Assembly (NCBI RefSeq): GCF_012985465.1
Contig: NZ_JAAQWN010000002.1
Span: 372,001 to 436,000 of the forward strand
Direction of reading: 5' to 3'
Length of the DNA stretch: 64,000 bases
Origin: Pseudomonas sp. WS 5079
GTDB taxonomy: Bacteria; Pseudomonadota; Gammaproteobacteria; Pseudomonadales; Pseudomonadaceae
Part shown: in pieces, positions 39,251 to 48,101 of the stretch
How the letters are laid out: each line of letters opens with the position of its first letter
Numbering within the stretch: position 1 is the stretch's first letter
Notes under the pieces: model-generated
Databases searched by the model: none
What the model was told of the DNA's origin: nothing
What the model saw: the letters and a program-made list of their open reading frames with translations, nothing else
Position numbers and translations under genes: made by a program

Positions 39251-39339
39251 GGTGGGAGCTGGCTTACCTGCGATAGGAGCGCGTCAGTCAACTTATCATC
39301 GACTGACCCACCGCTATCGCGGGCAACCCCGCTCCCACA
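39251..39339. repeat. Degenerate REP pair upstream of moaC
   Basis: Arms GGTGGGAGCTGGC at left and a complement ending GCTCCCACA at right, imperfect in the middle, flank about 45 bases between the PhoH gene and moaC. Confidence 0.75.
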
Positions 39340-39347
39340 CTGGGCGG

Positions 39348-40742
39348 TTACAGGTGGGATTCGGCGTATTCGGCCAGAATCGAGCGAGGGACGCCCTGCA
39401 AGGCGATGTGCACGCCGTTCGGGAAATCCTTGAAGCGTTCCGTCAGGTAGGTCAGCCCGGAGCTGGTCGCGGACAGGTAAGGGGTGTCGATCTGCGCCAG
39501 GTTGCCCAGGCACACCACTTTGGAACCGGCGCCGGCACGGGTGATGATGGTTTTCATCTGGTGCGGGGTGAGGTTCTGGCATTCATCGATCAAAATCAGG
39601 CTCTGCTGGAAGCTGCGACCTCGAATGTAGTTGAGGGATTTGAACTGCAACGGCACTTTGCTGAGGATGTAGTCGACGCTGCCATGGGTGTTTTCGTCAT
39701 CCATGTGCAAGGCTTCGAGGTTGTCGGTGATCGCCCCCAGCCACGGTTCCATTTTTTCCGCTTCGGTGCCGGGCAAAAAGCCGATCTCCTGGTCCAGGCC
39801 CTGCACGCTGCGGGTGGCGATGATGCGGCGATAACGCTTGGTGACCATGGTCTGCTCGATGGCCGCCGCCAGGGCGAGGATGGTCTTGCCCGAACCCGCC
39901 GCGCCGGTCAGGTTGACCAGGTGGATGTCCGGGTCGAGCAACGCGTACAGCGCCAGGCTCTGGTAAATATCACGCGGTTTCAGGCCCCAGGCTTCCTGGT
40001 GCAACAGGGGTTCCTGATGCAGGTCGAGGATCAGCAGCTTGTCGACCTGGATCTCTTTGATCCAGCCTACAAAACCCTGTTCGTCGATGATGAATTCATT
40101 GATATGCACCGCCGGCAAGTTGTCGGTCAGCTGTACCTGATGCCAGGTGCGGCCATGGTCCTGGCGGGTCTCGACCTTGCTGACGCGGTCCCAGAACGAG
40201 CCGGTCATGGTGTGATAACCACGGGACAGCATCGATACGTCGTCGACCAGTTGGTCGGTACTGTAGTCCTCGGCGGCGATCCCACACGCTCGTGCCTTGA
40301 GGCGCATATTGATGTCTTTGGTCACCAGCACCAGGCGCAGGTCCTTGTCGCGTGCGTGCAGGTCGATCAGTTGGTTGATGATCTTGTTGTCGTTGAGGTT
40401 TTCCGGCAGCAGGCTGTTGGGTTCGCTGCGCTTGCTCATCAGGATCGACAGCAAGCCCTTGGGCCCGCTCTTGCCACGCTGGATCGGTACGCCGACTTCC
40501 ACATCCTCGGGCGAGGCTTCGCCCAGGGTCTTGTCGATCAGGCGGATCGCCTGGCGACATTCGGCGGCAACGCTGTGGTGCCCGCTTTTGAGTTTGTCGA
40601 GTTCCTCGAGCACGATCATTGGGATGGCGACGTGGTGTTCTTCGAAATTGAGCAACGCGTTTGGATCGTGGATCAATACATTGGTATCAAGCACATAAAG
40701 GATTGGCTGGTCGGAAGAAGGGTTACGTCCATGATCATCCAT
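39348..40742 (-). CDS. PIN-domain/PhoH-type ATPase
   Basis: A 464-residue two-domain protein. The N-terminal PIN domain (residues ~14-150) keeps acidic residues of a metal nuclease site ([33 protein letters not shown]). The C-terminal PhoH ATPase (about 240-464) has Walker [17 protein letters not shown], Walker [17 protein letters not shown] and sensor-like [16 protein letters not shown]. Members of this PhoH2-like class are reported to be RNA helicase/ribonucleases. It starts at ATG 40742 and has no obvious operon partner. Confidence 0.9.
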   Translation of the reverse strand: MDDHGRNPSSDQPILYVLDTNVLIHDPNALLNFEEHHVAIPMIVLEELDKLKSGHHSVAAECRQAIRLIDKTLGEASPEDVEVGVPIQRGKSGPKGLLSILMSKRSEPNSLLPENLNDNKIINQLIDLHARDKDLRLVLVTKDINMRLKARACGIAAEDYSTDQLVDDVSMLSRGYHTMTGSFWDRVSKVETRQDHGRTWHQVQLTDNLPAVHINEFIIDEQGFVGWIKEIQVDKLLILDLHQEPLLHQEAWGLKPRDIYQSLALYALLDPDIHLVNLTGAAGSGKTILALAAAIEQTMVTKRYRRIIATRSVQGLDQEIGFLPGTEAEKMEPWLGAITDNLEALHMDDENTHGSVDYILSKVPLQFKSLNYIRGRSFQQSLILIDECQNLTPHQMKTIITRAGAGSKVVCLGNLAQIDTPYLSATSSGLTYLTERFKDFPNGVHIALQGVPRSILAEYAESHL

Positions 40743-41065
40743 ACTCGGTCACCTTTGTGGGAGCCAGTCGACGCAATACCACAACAGTGCTGCGCCTCGA
40801 TTCGACCGCCGAACACACCGCAAAGGGAGTCTGGGAAGACGCCACCTGTGGTGCAGGTTTCGGCGATCTGCCTTCGTAATACCGCAAAACCCATGACAGG
40901 AAAAAGCACTTTGACGCTTTTTTGAAGTTTATTTTTCAGGATGACGAATAGCACTGGCGGGCCGCCACACACACCGCTAAAGTCGGAAGTCCGCCTGCAT
41001 CGAAATGTCGCAGCAAATCACCCCGAAACGCCATCATCCCCAACAGGGCCGGGCCTTTGCGTTTT
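40743..41065. other. Intergenic region between the PhoH gene and the deacetylase gene
   Basis: About 320 bases between two minus-strand genes. It holds a weak symmetric hairpin AAAAAGC / GCTTTTT at 40901-40923, about 140 bases past the deacetylase stop, that could end its transcript. The promoter of the PhoH gene must lie to its left. No coding sequence was seen. Confidence 0.4.
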
Positions 41066-42190
41066 TCAGCGAAACGCCTCCCGACAGTCCTGCCAGCCCA
41101 GCCCACTTTGCGCCGTTGCCTGGAGCAACAGCGGCAATGCGACCCGCGCCTTGTCCTGGGTGTCGTGGAACACAATCACCCCTTTGCGCCACAACAGCAT
41201 CAGCGTCAGCACCCGCTGGGCCGACTCGTCGGCCTTGAGCTGGCCGGGCTCGTCCTGGGAGTCGATATCCCATAGCGCCACTTGCAGGCCCTGGCCCTGG
41301 AAGAAGCCCTGGCTGTCAGCCCGCCGCTGGCCGTAGGGCGGGCGAAACAGCGGCACGTAGTTTTCCGGCAACAGGTTCTGGGTCAGTGATGCCGTGCGGG
41401 TGATCGAACTTTGCCAGTCGACCCAATGGCTATGGGAGCGGTACTGCCAGCCCTGGATGCCCACGCACTGGCCCTGGTACAACGCCTGCATATCGGCGGG
41501 CGAGGTCTTTTCCAGGCGGGTTTGCAGGCTATTGCCGAGGGCAAAAAAGGTCGCGGTCATTTTTTGCTTGCGCAGGTAGTCGGCCAGCCAGTCGGTATTA
41601 CCGCTGATCGGTGACGGGCCGCCATCGAAGGTCAGTAAAAACAGGCGGTCATTGAGTTCATCACCGTTGCGCTCGAAATCGCCAAAACGTGCGACTTCGC
41701 TGCTGATCTGTGGAAACAGGGCGGCCTTGCGCAACAGCTCGTCCAGGTAGCGCTGGTGAAACGCGCGGCTGGGGCCGGCCCAGCCTATATAGAAGGACTG
41801 CTCGCCCACCGCGAACTTGCCGGCCTGCTCGCGCAGGTCGTCCATGTTGTCCACCAGGTAGCAGAACGAGGCGTCCTGCTCGCAGCTTTGCTGGGCAAAT
41901 CCGTAGTTTTCCAGCAACCGTTGCCAGAGGTGGCGACGCAGGTCGTCGATGGCCCCCTGATTGATGATCTTCAGCCCCAGGCGCTGCTTGAGGGCCGGCT
42001 CATCCAGGGCCTCGCTGGCCAACAGCGCGTTGGCGAACATGAGGATTTCAGCGCGTGACGCCACATCGAACAGCGCCGGGCTGCTGAGTTTTTCCGGCCA
42101 GGTGCCGCGGTCCAGGCTCGCGACATCCACACTGGCCGCCTGGGCACCCAGGCAGGTCAGCCAGGCGCACAACAAAAGCGCAATTCGCAC
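41066..42190 (-). CDS. Divergent polysaccharide deacetylase-family protein
   Basis: A 374-residue secreted protein with signal peptide LLLCAWLTCLGAQA. Residues ~20-180 form a helical N-terminal region without known motif. A NodB-like domain follows: LTFDGGPSP in place of TFDDGP, HSHWVDW where HSxxH is expected, then intact RPPYG, LWDIDSQD and IVFHDTQDKA. In NodB enzymes the second aspartate of TFDDGP and the two histidines of motif 2 hold the metal, so this member may be altered in activity or non-catalytic. The start is GTG 42190 with GGAGA upstream. The polymer acted on is unknown. Confidence 0.82.
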   Translation of the reverse strand: MRIALLLCAWLTCLGAQAASVDVASLDRGTWPEKLSSPALFDVASRAEILMFANALLASEALDEPALKQRLGLKIINQGAIDDLRRHLWQRLLENYGFAQQSCEQDASFCYLVDNMDDLREQAGKFAVGEQSFYIGWAGPSRAFHQRYLDELLRKAALFPQISSEVARFGDFERNGDELNDRLFLLTFDGGPSPISGNTDWLADYLRKQKMTATFFALGNSLQTRLEKTSPADMQALYQGQCVGIQGWQYRSHSHWVDWQSSITRTASLTQNLLPENYVPLFRPPYGQRRADSQGFFQGQGLQVALWDIDSQDEPGQLKADESAQRVLTLMLLWRKGVIVFHDTQDKARVALPLLLQATAQSGLGWQDCREAFR

Positions 42191-42337
42191 AACGGGTCTC
42201 CCCCTCCAGAGTCGTCGGCCACTATAGCCGATCGCAATCCTCCCACAGGGATAACCGTATGGCAGCTATTGCCGCGATAGGTGGAGTCGAAGGCCCCAAC
42301 CCCCTAGAATCCCCCGACGATTACAGGAGACGACTTC

Positions 42338-43117
42338 ATGCTGATGGTGATTTCCCCAGCCAAAACCCTCGATTTCGAGAGCCCGCCTGCGACCCAGCGC
42401 TTTACCCAGCCGCAATACCTGGACCACTCCCAAGAGTTGATCGAGCAGTTGCGCGAGCTGAGCCCGGCGCAGATCAGTGAACTGATGCATGTTTCCGACA
42501 AGATCGGCGGCCTCAACGCCGCGCGTTTCGGCATTTGGACCCCCGCCTTCACCCCGGCCAATGCCAAGCAGGCGCTGCTGGCCTTCAAGGGCGACGTCTA
42601 CACCGGCCTCAACGCCCAGACTTTCAACGACGCCGACTTCGCCTACGCCCAGGATCACCTGCGCATGCTCTCGGGCCTGTACGGCCTGCTGCGCCCGCTG
42701 GACCTGATGATGCCGTACCGCCTGGAGATGGGCACCAAACTGGCCAATGCCCGTGGCAAGGACCTGTACGCCTTCTGGGGCACACGCATCAGCGAATGGC
42801 TCAACGAAGCCCTGGCCGAGCAAGGCGATGACGTGCTGTTGAACCTGGCCTCCAACGAATACTTCTCGGCGGTCAAGCGCCCGGCCCTCAACGCGCGGAT
42901 CATCAACACCGAGTTCAAGGACCTGAAGAACGGCCAGTACAAGATCATCAGCTTCTACGCCAAGAAAGCCCGGGGCATGATGAGCCGCTTCGTCATCGAA
43001 GAACGCATCAACGACCCGGCGCAGCTCAAGCAGTTCGATGTACAGGGCTATCGCTTCAGTGCCGAGCAGTCCAAGCCGGACAACCTGGTGTTTTTGCGCG
43101 ACCACGCACCGCAATAG
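42338..43117 (+). CDS. yaaA: Peroxide stress protein YaaA
   Basis: A 259-residue protein of the YaaA/DUF328 family starting [16 protein letters not shown]. The family segments [43 protein letters not shown] and the DNA-binding-associated [20 protein letters not shown] are intact. In E. coli YaaA lowers free iron and protects DNA during peroxide stress. The ATG at 42338 has AGGAGA upstream. A REP palindrome follows. Confidence 0.94.
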   Translation: MLMVISPAKTLDFESPPATQRFTQPQYLDHSQELIEQLRELSPAQISELMHVSDKIGGLNAARFGIWTPAFTPANAKQALLAFKGDVYTGLNAQTFNDADFAYAQDHLRMLSGLYGLLRPLDLMMPYRLEMGTKLANARGKDLYAFWGTRISEWLNEALAEQGDDVLLNLASNEYFSAVKRPALNARIINTEFKDLKNGQYKIISFYAKKARGMMSRFVIEERINDPAQLKQFDVQGYRFSAEQSKPDNLVFLRDHAPQ

Positions 43118-43140
43118 GTCACCAATACAGCACAAATCCA

Positions 43141-43170
43141 ATGTGGGAGCTGGCTTGCCTGCTCCCACAT
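43141..43170. repeat. Single REP palindrome
   Basis: Palindrome with 10-base outer arms ATGTGGGAGC and GCTCCCACAT just after yaaA and before the long algD leader region. Confidence 0.88.
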
Positions 43171-43273
43171 TTTTATCTGCATTTCCCCCATGAAATCGTC
43201 ATTATTTTGGCGTCAATAATTTTTCTTCAGATTTCCTAACGTTTCTTTCACTCGACATTCGTCAGTTTTTTTC

Positions 43274-43384
43274 GTAGTGGCACCACTTTTTTAAAACAGT
43301 AGTGGCATAAAACTATATCCCCGCGCCAACTCCCTATAACCACTAGCCCAATCCGCAAGTGCTATCAATATAGTACTAGTGCCA
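43274..43384. promoter_or_regulatory. Repeated TAGTGGCA motifs upstream of algD
   Basis: GTAGTGGCA occurs at 43274-43282 and again at 43299-43307 (25 bases apart), and an inverted copy TAGTGCCA is at 43377-43384. AmrZ and related ribbon-helix-helix regulators recognise GGCA-containing sites at algD, so these are candidate AmrZ-type sites. The assignment is inference. Confidence 0.4.
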
Positions 43385-43431
43385 TCTTTCCTAATATTTC
43401 AAGAAATTTCGAGAAACAGGATGAGCGGCCC

Positions 43432-43459
43432 GGAACTATGTCTTCCAGGGCCGTTCATA
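43432..43459 (+). promoter_or_regulatory. Predicted AlgU (sigma-22) promoter of the alginate operon
   Basis: GGAACT, a 16-base spacer from 43439 to 43454, then TCATA, close to the AlgU/RpoE consensus GAACTT-N16-17-TCTGA. It lies about 470 bases before algD, in the same arrangement as the P. aeruginosa algD promoter. Confidence 0.62.
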
Positions 43460-43930
43460 CCACCGGTAACGATTATCTCTGTTCTTGTGCGATATGACTT
43501 ACACAGCGACCAAAAGAAGTAGTGAAGTTGTCACATACAACTATGACTCTTCGGTCTAATTACCAACTGTTTAGTTGAGGGCGGGCGATAAGGTTGCATG
43601 ACCATCCCCTACAAGGCCAAGGCTAAGCCTACCCGAATGGGCCAGTGAGACAACCCAAGGCATTGATAGATAAGGGCTTCATGTCCATATCAAGGCATTG
43701 CGGCACTGGCGCCAGACCCTTCTCACCGAAGGCTGGCTGCATTTCAGGGCAAGCCCCAACAACAAGGCCAAGTTGCGCACAACTTGAGTGCATTAGTTAG
43801 TCACTCGACTTTTAACATGCCTGTACATGGCAATGCTGTGTCTATTCACGGCATTACCTAGTGCATGAGTGACGCTTGAAAACATGAACTCCGGCCATCT
43901 AATGGCGTGATTAAGATAGAGGTAAATGCG

Positions 43931-45247
43931 ATGCGCATCAGCATATTTGGTTTGGGTTACGTGGGTGCAGTATGTGCCGGTTGCCTGTCTGCACGGGGCC
44001 ACGAAGTGGTCGGCGTGGATATTTCCAAGGATAAGATCGACCTGATCAACGCGGGCAAATCCCCCATCGTTGAACCCGGCCTGGGCGAACTGTTGAGCCA
44101 GGGCATTGCCACCGGCCGGTTGCGCGGTACCACCAACTTCGCCGACGCCATCCGCGATACCGACCTGTCGATGATCTGTGTGGGCACGCCGAGCAAGAAA
44201 AACGGCGACCTGGAACTCAACTACATCGAAGCGGTATGCCGCGAGATTGGTTTTGTCCTGCGTGACAAGACCACCCGCCACACCATCGTGGTGCGCAGCA
44301 CCGTGTTGCCCGGCACCGTGGCCAACGTAGTGATCCCGATCCTCGAAGACTGCTCGGGCAAGAAAGCCGGGGTCGACTTCGGTGTCGCGGTCAACCCGGA
44401 GTTCCTGCGCGAATCCACCGCCATCGCCGACTACGACCAGCCACCGATGACCGTGATCGGCGAACTGGACAAAGCCTCGGGCGACGTCCTGCAGTCGCTG
44501 TACGAAGAACTCGACGCACCGATCATCCGCAAGGACATCGCCGTTGCCGAGATGATCAAGTACACCTGCAACGTGTGGCACGCCACCAAGGTCACCTTCG
44601 CCAACGAGATCGGCAACATCGCCAAGGCGGTCGGCGTGGATGGTCGCGAAGTGATGGAAGTGGTCTGCCAGGACAAGACCCTCAACCTGTCCCAGTACTA
44701 CATGCGCCCAGGCTTTGCGTTCGGCGGCTCGTGCCTGCCAAAAGACGTGCGCGCCCTGACCTACCGCGCCAGCACCCTGGACGTGGAGGCGCCGCTGCTC
44801 AACTCGCTGATGCGCAGCAACGAATCCCAGGTGCAGAACGCCTTCGACATCGTCTCCAGCCACGACAAGCGCAAGGTCGCCCTGCTGGGCCTGAGCTTCA
44901 AGGCCGGCACCGATGACCTGCGCGAAAGCCCACTGGTGGAACTGGCGGAAATGCTGATCGGCAAGGGCTTTGACCTGAGCATCTACGACAGCAACGTCGA
45001 ATACGCCCGTGTGCATGGGGCCAACAAGGACTACATCGAAGGCAAGATCCCCCACGTGTCGTCCCTGCTCAACTCGGACTTCGACGATGTGATCAACAGC
45101 AGCGACGTGATCATCCTCGGCAACCGCGACGAGAAATTCCGCGCCCTGGCCCAACAAGCCCCGCACGGTAAGCAAGTGATCGACCTGGTGGGCTTCATGT
45201 CCCAGGCCACCAGCGTCAATGGGCGTACCGAAGGCATTTGCTGGTAA
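43931..45247 (+). CDS. algD: GDP-mannose 6-dehydrogenase
   Basis: A 438-residue cytosolic enzyme that oxidises GDP-mannose to GDP-mannuronic acid with two NAD+, the committed step of alginate synthesis. The NAD fold is MRISIFGLGYVGAVCAGCL, and the catalytic cysteine C268 is in GGSCLPKDVRALTY. Other landmarks are VVRSTVLPGT and LLGLSFKAGTDDLRESP. The ATG at 43931 gives the conserved N-terminus; an in-frame ATG at 43907 adds eight residues without family match. It is the first gene of the 12-gene operon and sets its regulation. Confidence 0.97.
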   Translation: MRISIFGLGYVGAVCAGCLSARGHEVVGVDISKDKIDLINAGKSPIVEPGLGELLSQGIATGRLRGTTNFADAIRDTDLSMICVGTPSKKNGDLELNYIEAVCREIGFVLRDKTTRHTIVVRSTVLPGTVANVVIPILEDCSGKKAGVDFGVAVNPEFLRESTAIADYDQPPMTVIGELDKASGDVLQSLYEELDAPIIRKDIAVAEMIKYTCNVWHATKVTFANEIGNIAKAVGVDGREVMEVVCQDKTLNLSQYYMRPGFAFGGSCLPKDVRALTYRASTLDVEAPLLNSLMRSNESQVQNAFDIVSSHDKRKVALLGLSFKAGTDDLRESPLVELAEMLIGKGFDLSIYDSNVEYARVHGANKDYIEGKIPHVSSLLNSDFDDVINSSDVIILGNRDEKFRALAQQAPHGKQVIDLVGFMSQATSVNGRTEGICW

Positions 45248-45254
45248 GCGCGCT

Positions 45255-45318
45255 GATCGCCGGCAAGCCGGCTCCTACAGGTCGCGCATGTCATGTAGGA
45301 GCCGGCTCGCCGGCGATG
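45255..45318. repeat. REP pair inside the alginate operon (algD-alg8)
   Basis: Arms GATCGCCGGCAAGCCGGC...CTCCTACA and TGTAGGAGCCGGCTCGCCGGC...GAT are inverted relative to each other around a 15-base centre. The hairpin starts about eight bases after the algD stop. Confidence 0.88.
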
Positions 45319-45386
45319 GCGCCCCACTGTAAGCCTGCCACAACCCCATCGGGCCACCCCACAGGCTCGCCCGAGACTCCAGACGG

Positions 45387-46877
45387 ATGCAGATTATGCA
45401 CAGGCTAAAGCACGGCCTCCTTCAGGCCGCCGGTTGGCTGTTGTTTTTAAGCGTGTTGATGTGCCTGGCCCTGGCGTTGCCGGCGAGCACATTCGACTCG
45501 CAGTCGAAGAATTTCATTTTCCTGATTGGCGCCGTTGGCATCTGGCGCTACTCCATGGGCGCTACGCACTTTGTGCGCGGCATGCTGTTCCTGTACGTGG
45601 TCTACCCGCACCTGCGGCGCAAAGTGCGCAAGCTGGGCAAGGCGGCGGACCCCTCCCACGTATTCCTGATGGTCACCAGCTTTCGCATCGACGCATTGAC
45701 CACGGCCCAGGTCTACAGCTCGGTGATTCGCGAGGCCATCGAGTGCGGCTTCCCCACCACCGTGGTCTGCTCGCTGGTGGAAATGTCCGATGAGCTGCTG
45801 GTCAAGAGCCTCTGGGAAAAGATGAACCCACCGGCTCACGTCAAGCTCGACTTCGTGCGCATCGCCGGCACCGGCAAGCGCGATGGCCTGGCCTTTGGTT
45901 TCCGCGCCATCTCCCGCCACCTGCCGGACGACCGTGCCGTGGTGGCGGTGATCGATGGCGACACCGTGCTCGCCGAAGGCGTGGTACGCAAGACCGTGCC
46001 GTGGTTCCAGCTGTTCGGCAATGTCGGCGGCTTGACCACCAACGAGTTCTGCGAAGTGCGCGGCGGCTACATCATGAGCGAGTGGCACAAACTGCGCTTC
46101 GCCCAGCGCCACATCAACATGTGTTCCATGGCCCTGTCCAAGCGCGTGCTGACCATGACCGGGCGCATGTCGGTGTTCCGTGCCAGCGTGGTCACCGACC
46201 CCGGTTTTATCGCCGATGTGGAAAGCGACTCGCTGCAACACTGGCGCCTGGGCCGCTTCAAGTTCCTCACCGGCGATGACAAGTCCAGCTGGTTCAGCCT
46301 GATGCGCCTGGGCTACGACACCTTCTACGTGCCCGACGCGGCGATCAACACCGTCGAGCATCCACCGGAAAAGAGCTTTATCAAGGCCAGCCGCAAGCTG
46401 ATGTTCCGCTGGTACGGCAACAACCTGCGCCAGAACTCCCGGGCCCTGGGCCTGGGTATGGGCCGACTGGGCCTGTTCACCAGCGTGGTGCTGTTCGACC
46501 AGCGCGTGTCGATGTGGACCTCCCTGCTCGGCCTGACCGTGGCGATCATCGCCACCTTCAAGTACGGCGGTGCGTTCATCCTCGCTTACCTTTTGTGGAT
46601 TGGTATCACGCGCCTGATCCTGACCCTGTTGCTGTCGTGCTCGGGCCACAAGATCGGCCCCGCCTACCCGGTGATTCTCTATTACAACCAGATCATGGGC
46701 GCGCTGGTGAAGATCTACGTGTTCTTCCGCCTCGATCAACAATCCTGGACCCGCCAGGACACCAAACTGACCCGTGATTTGGAAAGCGCACAGCGTTGGT
46801 TCAACACCTGGTCGTCTCGGACCATGACCTTCTCCGCCGGCAGCATTTTCGTCGCCGTGTTGCTGATGATGGTCTGA
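45387..46877 (+). CDS. alg8: Alginate polymerase (mannuronan synthase) catalytic subunit
   Basis: A 496-residue inner-membrane family-2 glycosyltransferase that polymerises GDP-mannuronate. Two N-terminal membrane segments flank the start. The cytosolic GT domain has [11 protein letters not shown], the DxD-type [12 protein letters not shown] and the acceptor region [26 protein letters not shown], followed by several C-terminal helices ([10 protein letters not shown] to the end). It works with Alg44. ATG codons at 45387 and 45396 are both possible. Confidence 0.95.
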   Translation: MQIMHRLKHGLLQAAGWLLFLSVLMCLALALPASTFDSQSKNFIFLIGAVGIWRYSMGATHFVRGMLFLYVVYPHLRRKVRKLGKAADPSHVFLMVTSFRIDALTTAQVYSSVIREAIECGFPTTVVCSLVEMSDELLVKSLWEKMNPPAHVKLDFVRIAGTGKRDGLAFGFRAISRHLPDDRAVVAVIDGDTVLAEGVVRKTVPWFQLFGNVGGLTTNEFCEVRGGYIMSEWHKLRFAQRHINMCSMALSKRVLTMTGRMSVFRASVVTDPGFIADVESDSLQHWRLGRFKFLTGDDKSSWFSLMRLGYDTFYVPDAAINTVEHPPEKSFIKASRKLMFRWYGNNLRQNSRALGLGMGRLGLFTSVVLFDQRVSMWTSLLGLTVAIIATFKYGGAFILAYLLWIGITRLILTLLLSCSGHKIGPAYPVILYYNQIMGALVKIYVFFRLDQQSWTRQDTKLTRDLESAQRWFNTWSSRTMTFSAGSIFVAVLLMMV

Positions 46878-46914
46878 CCCTGCCAAGCCTGAATTAACTT
46901 AAGGAAATGCCCTG

Positions 46915-48084
46915 ATGAACAGTCAAGTAAACGCCAATGTTGTCCACGAATCCGAAGCCCAGCGCCAACACGCCCGGGTCAAAATCCCGGCCAAGCTGCG
47001 CTTCTTCGGCGCCGACCGCACCCCCATGGAAGTACGGGTCATCGACCTGTCCGCCGGCGGCCTGGCCTTCAATGCCGCCCAGCAACCGCTGAAGGTTGGC
47101 GATGTGCATAAGGCGCGCCTGCAATTTGTCATCGACAACCTCGGCCTGGCGATGGACGTGGAGCTGTTGATCCGCTCCCACGACCGCCAGACCGGCCGCA
47201 CCGGCTGCCAGTTCCAGAACCTGGATGCCCAGGATATTTCCACCCTGCGCCACCTGATCACTTCGCACCTGTCCGGCGATATCGTGACCATGGGCGATGT
47301 ACTGGCGACCTTGCAGCGCGACAACTTCACCAAGGCACGCAAGGTCAAGGACAGCGGCAGCGGCATGACCGCCTTTGGCCGCCTGCGCGCCGTGACCTTC
47401 AGCCTGGCGATCTTCCTGGTGGGCCTGGCGGCATTCGGGTTTGTGTTCAAGTCGGTGTATGGCATGTACTTCGTCAGCCATGCCCAGGCCGGCCTGGTCA
47501 GCGTGCCGGGGATGAACGTCACGATGCCCCGCGACGGCACCGTGCAAAGCCTGATCAAAGACAACGGGGTTGCCGCCAAAGGCGCGCCACTGGCGACCTT
47601 CAGCACCAGCATGCTGGATGTGCTCAAGGGCCACCTGGACGAAGACCAGCTGCAACCGGCCAAGGTCGAAGAGCTGTTCGGCAAGCAAATGACCGGCACC
47701 CTGACCTCGCCCTGCGATTGCGTTGTCGCCCAGCAGTTGGTGGCCGACGGTCAATACGCGAGCAAGGGTGATGTGATCTTCCAACTGGTGCCGCGCGGCA
47801 GCCAGGCGAATGTCGAGGCGCGTTTCTCCTATCGCCAGTTCGGTGATGTGCGCCCAGGCACCCCGGTGAGCTTCCAGGTCGCCGATGAAGAACAGACCCG
47901 CACCGGCACCATCGTCAGCAGCACCAGCCTCAACAGCGCCGACCTGTCCTCGGATATCCGCGTGCAGATCAAGCCCGATGCCCCGCTGGACAGCGCCTAT
48001 GCCGGCCGCCCGGTAGAAGTGACGAGCGACCGTGGCCCGTCCCTGAACTGGCTGATTGATAAAGCCATGGCTGCTGGTTTGTAA
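46915..48084 (+). CDS. alg44: Alginate co-polymerase, c-di-GMP receptor
   Basis: A 389-residue protein with a cytosolic PilZ domain (residues ~15-115) whose c-di-GMP ligands are conserved: R17 and R21 in RQHAR and D44, S46 in DLSAGG. One membrane helix follows (about 160-182, FSLAIFLVGLAAFGFVFKSV). The periplasmic C-terminus resembles HlyD-type membrane-fusion proteins (PRDGTVQSLIKDNGVAAKGAPL, LTSPCDCVVAQQLVADGQY). c-di-GMP binding activates Alg8 polymerisation. A ribosome site (AAGGAA) precedes ATG 46915. Confidence 0.96.
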   Translation: MNSQVNANVVHESEAQRQHARVKIPAKLRFFGADRTPMEVRVIDLSAGGLAFNAAQQPLKVGDVHKARLQFVIDNLGLAMDVELLIRSHDRQTGRTGCQFQNLDAQDISTLRHLITSHLSGDIVTMGDVLATLQRDNFTKARKVKDSGSGMTAFGRLRAVTFSLAIFLVGLAAFGFVFKSVYGMYFVSHAQAGLVSVPGMNVTMPRDGTVQSLIKDNGVAAKGAPLATFSTSMLDVLKGHLDEDQLQPAKVEELFGKQMTGTLTSPCDCVVAQQLVADGQYASKGDVIFQLVPRGSQANVEARFSYRQFGDVRPGTPVSFQVADEEQTRTGTIVSSTSLNSADLSSDIRVQIKPDAPLDSAYAGRPVEVTSDRGPSLNWLIDKAMAAGL

Positions 48085-48101
48085 GCGAGGATTTGCCTGT
48101 G
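48084..48101 (+). promoter_or_regulatory. Ribosome binding site and GTG start that decide the algK start
   Basis: GCGAGGA directly after the alg44 stop is followed eight bases later by GTG at 48099 in the algK frame. The internal ATG at 48249 has no comparable site, because the DNA just before it is REP sequence. Confidence 0.65.

Larger units (their letters stand above)
43171..43930. other. algD promoter and leader region
   Basis: A 760-base non-coding region, as expected for the tightly regulated algD promoter. The left part (43180-43430) is AT-rich and carries three TAGTGGCA-type motifs. An AlgU-like promoter is predicted at 43432-43459, leaving a leader of about 465 bases. Leaders of several hundred bases are usual for algD and are the site of AlgR, AmrZ and RsmA/E control. 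I see no open reading frame with coding character. Confidence 0.7.

Noticed and set aside
43907..43930. The upstream ATG at 43907 as the algD start
   Set aside because: It adds MIKIEVNA before the conserved dinucleotide-binding start and has no better ribosome site than ATG 43931.
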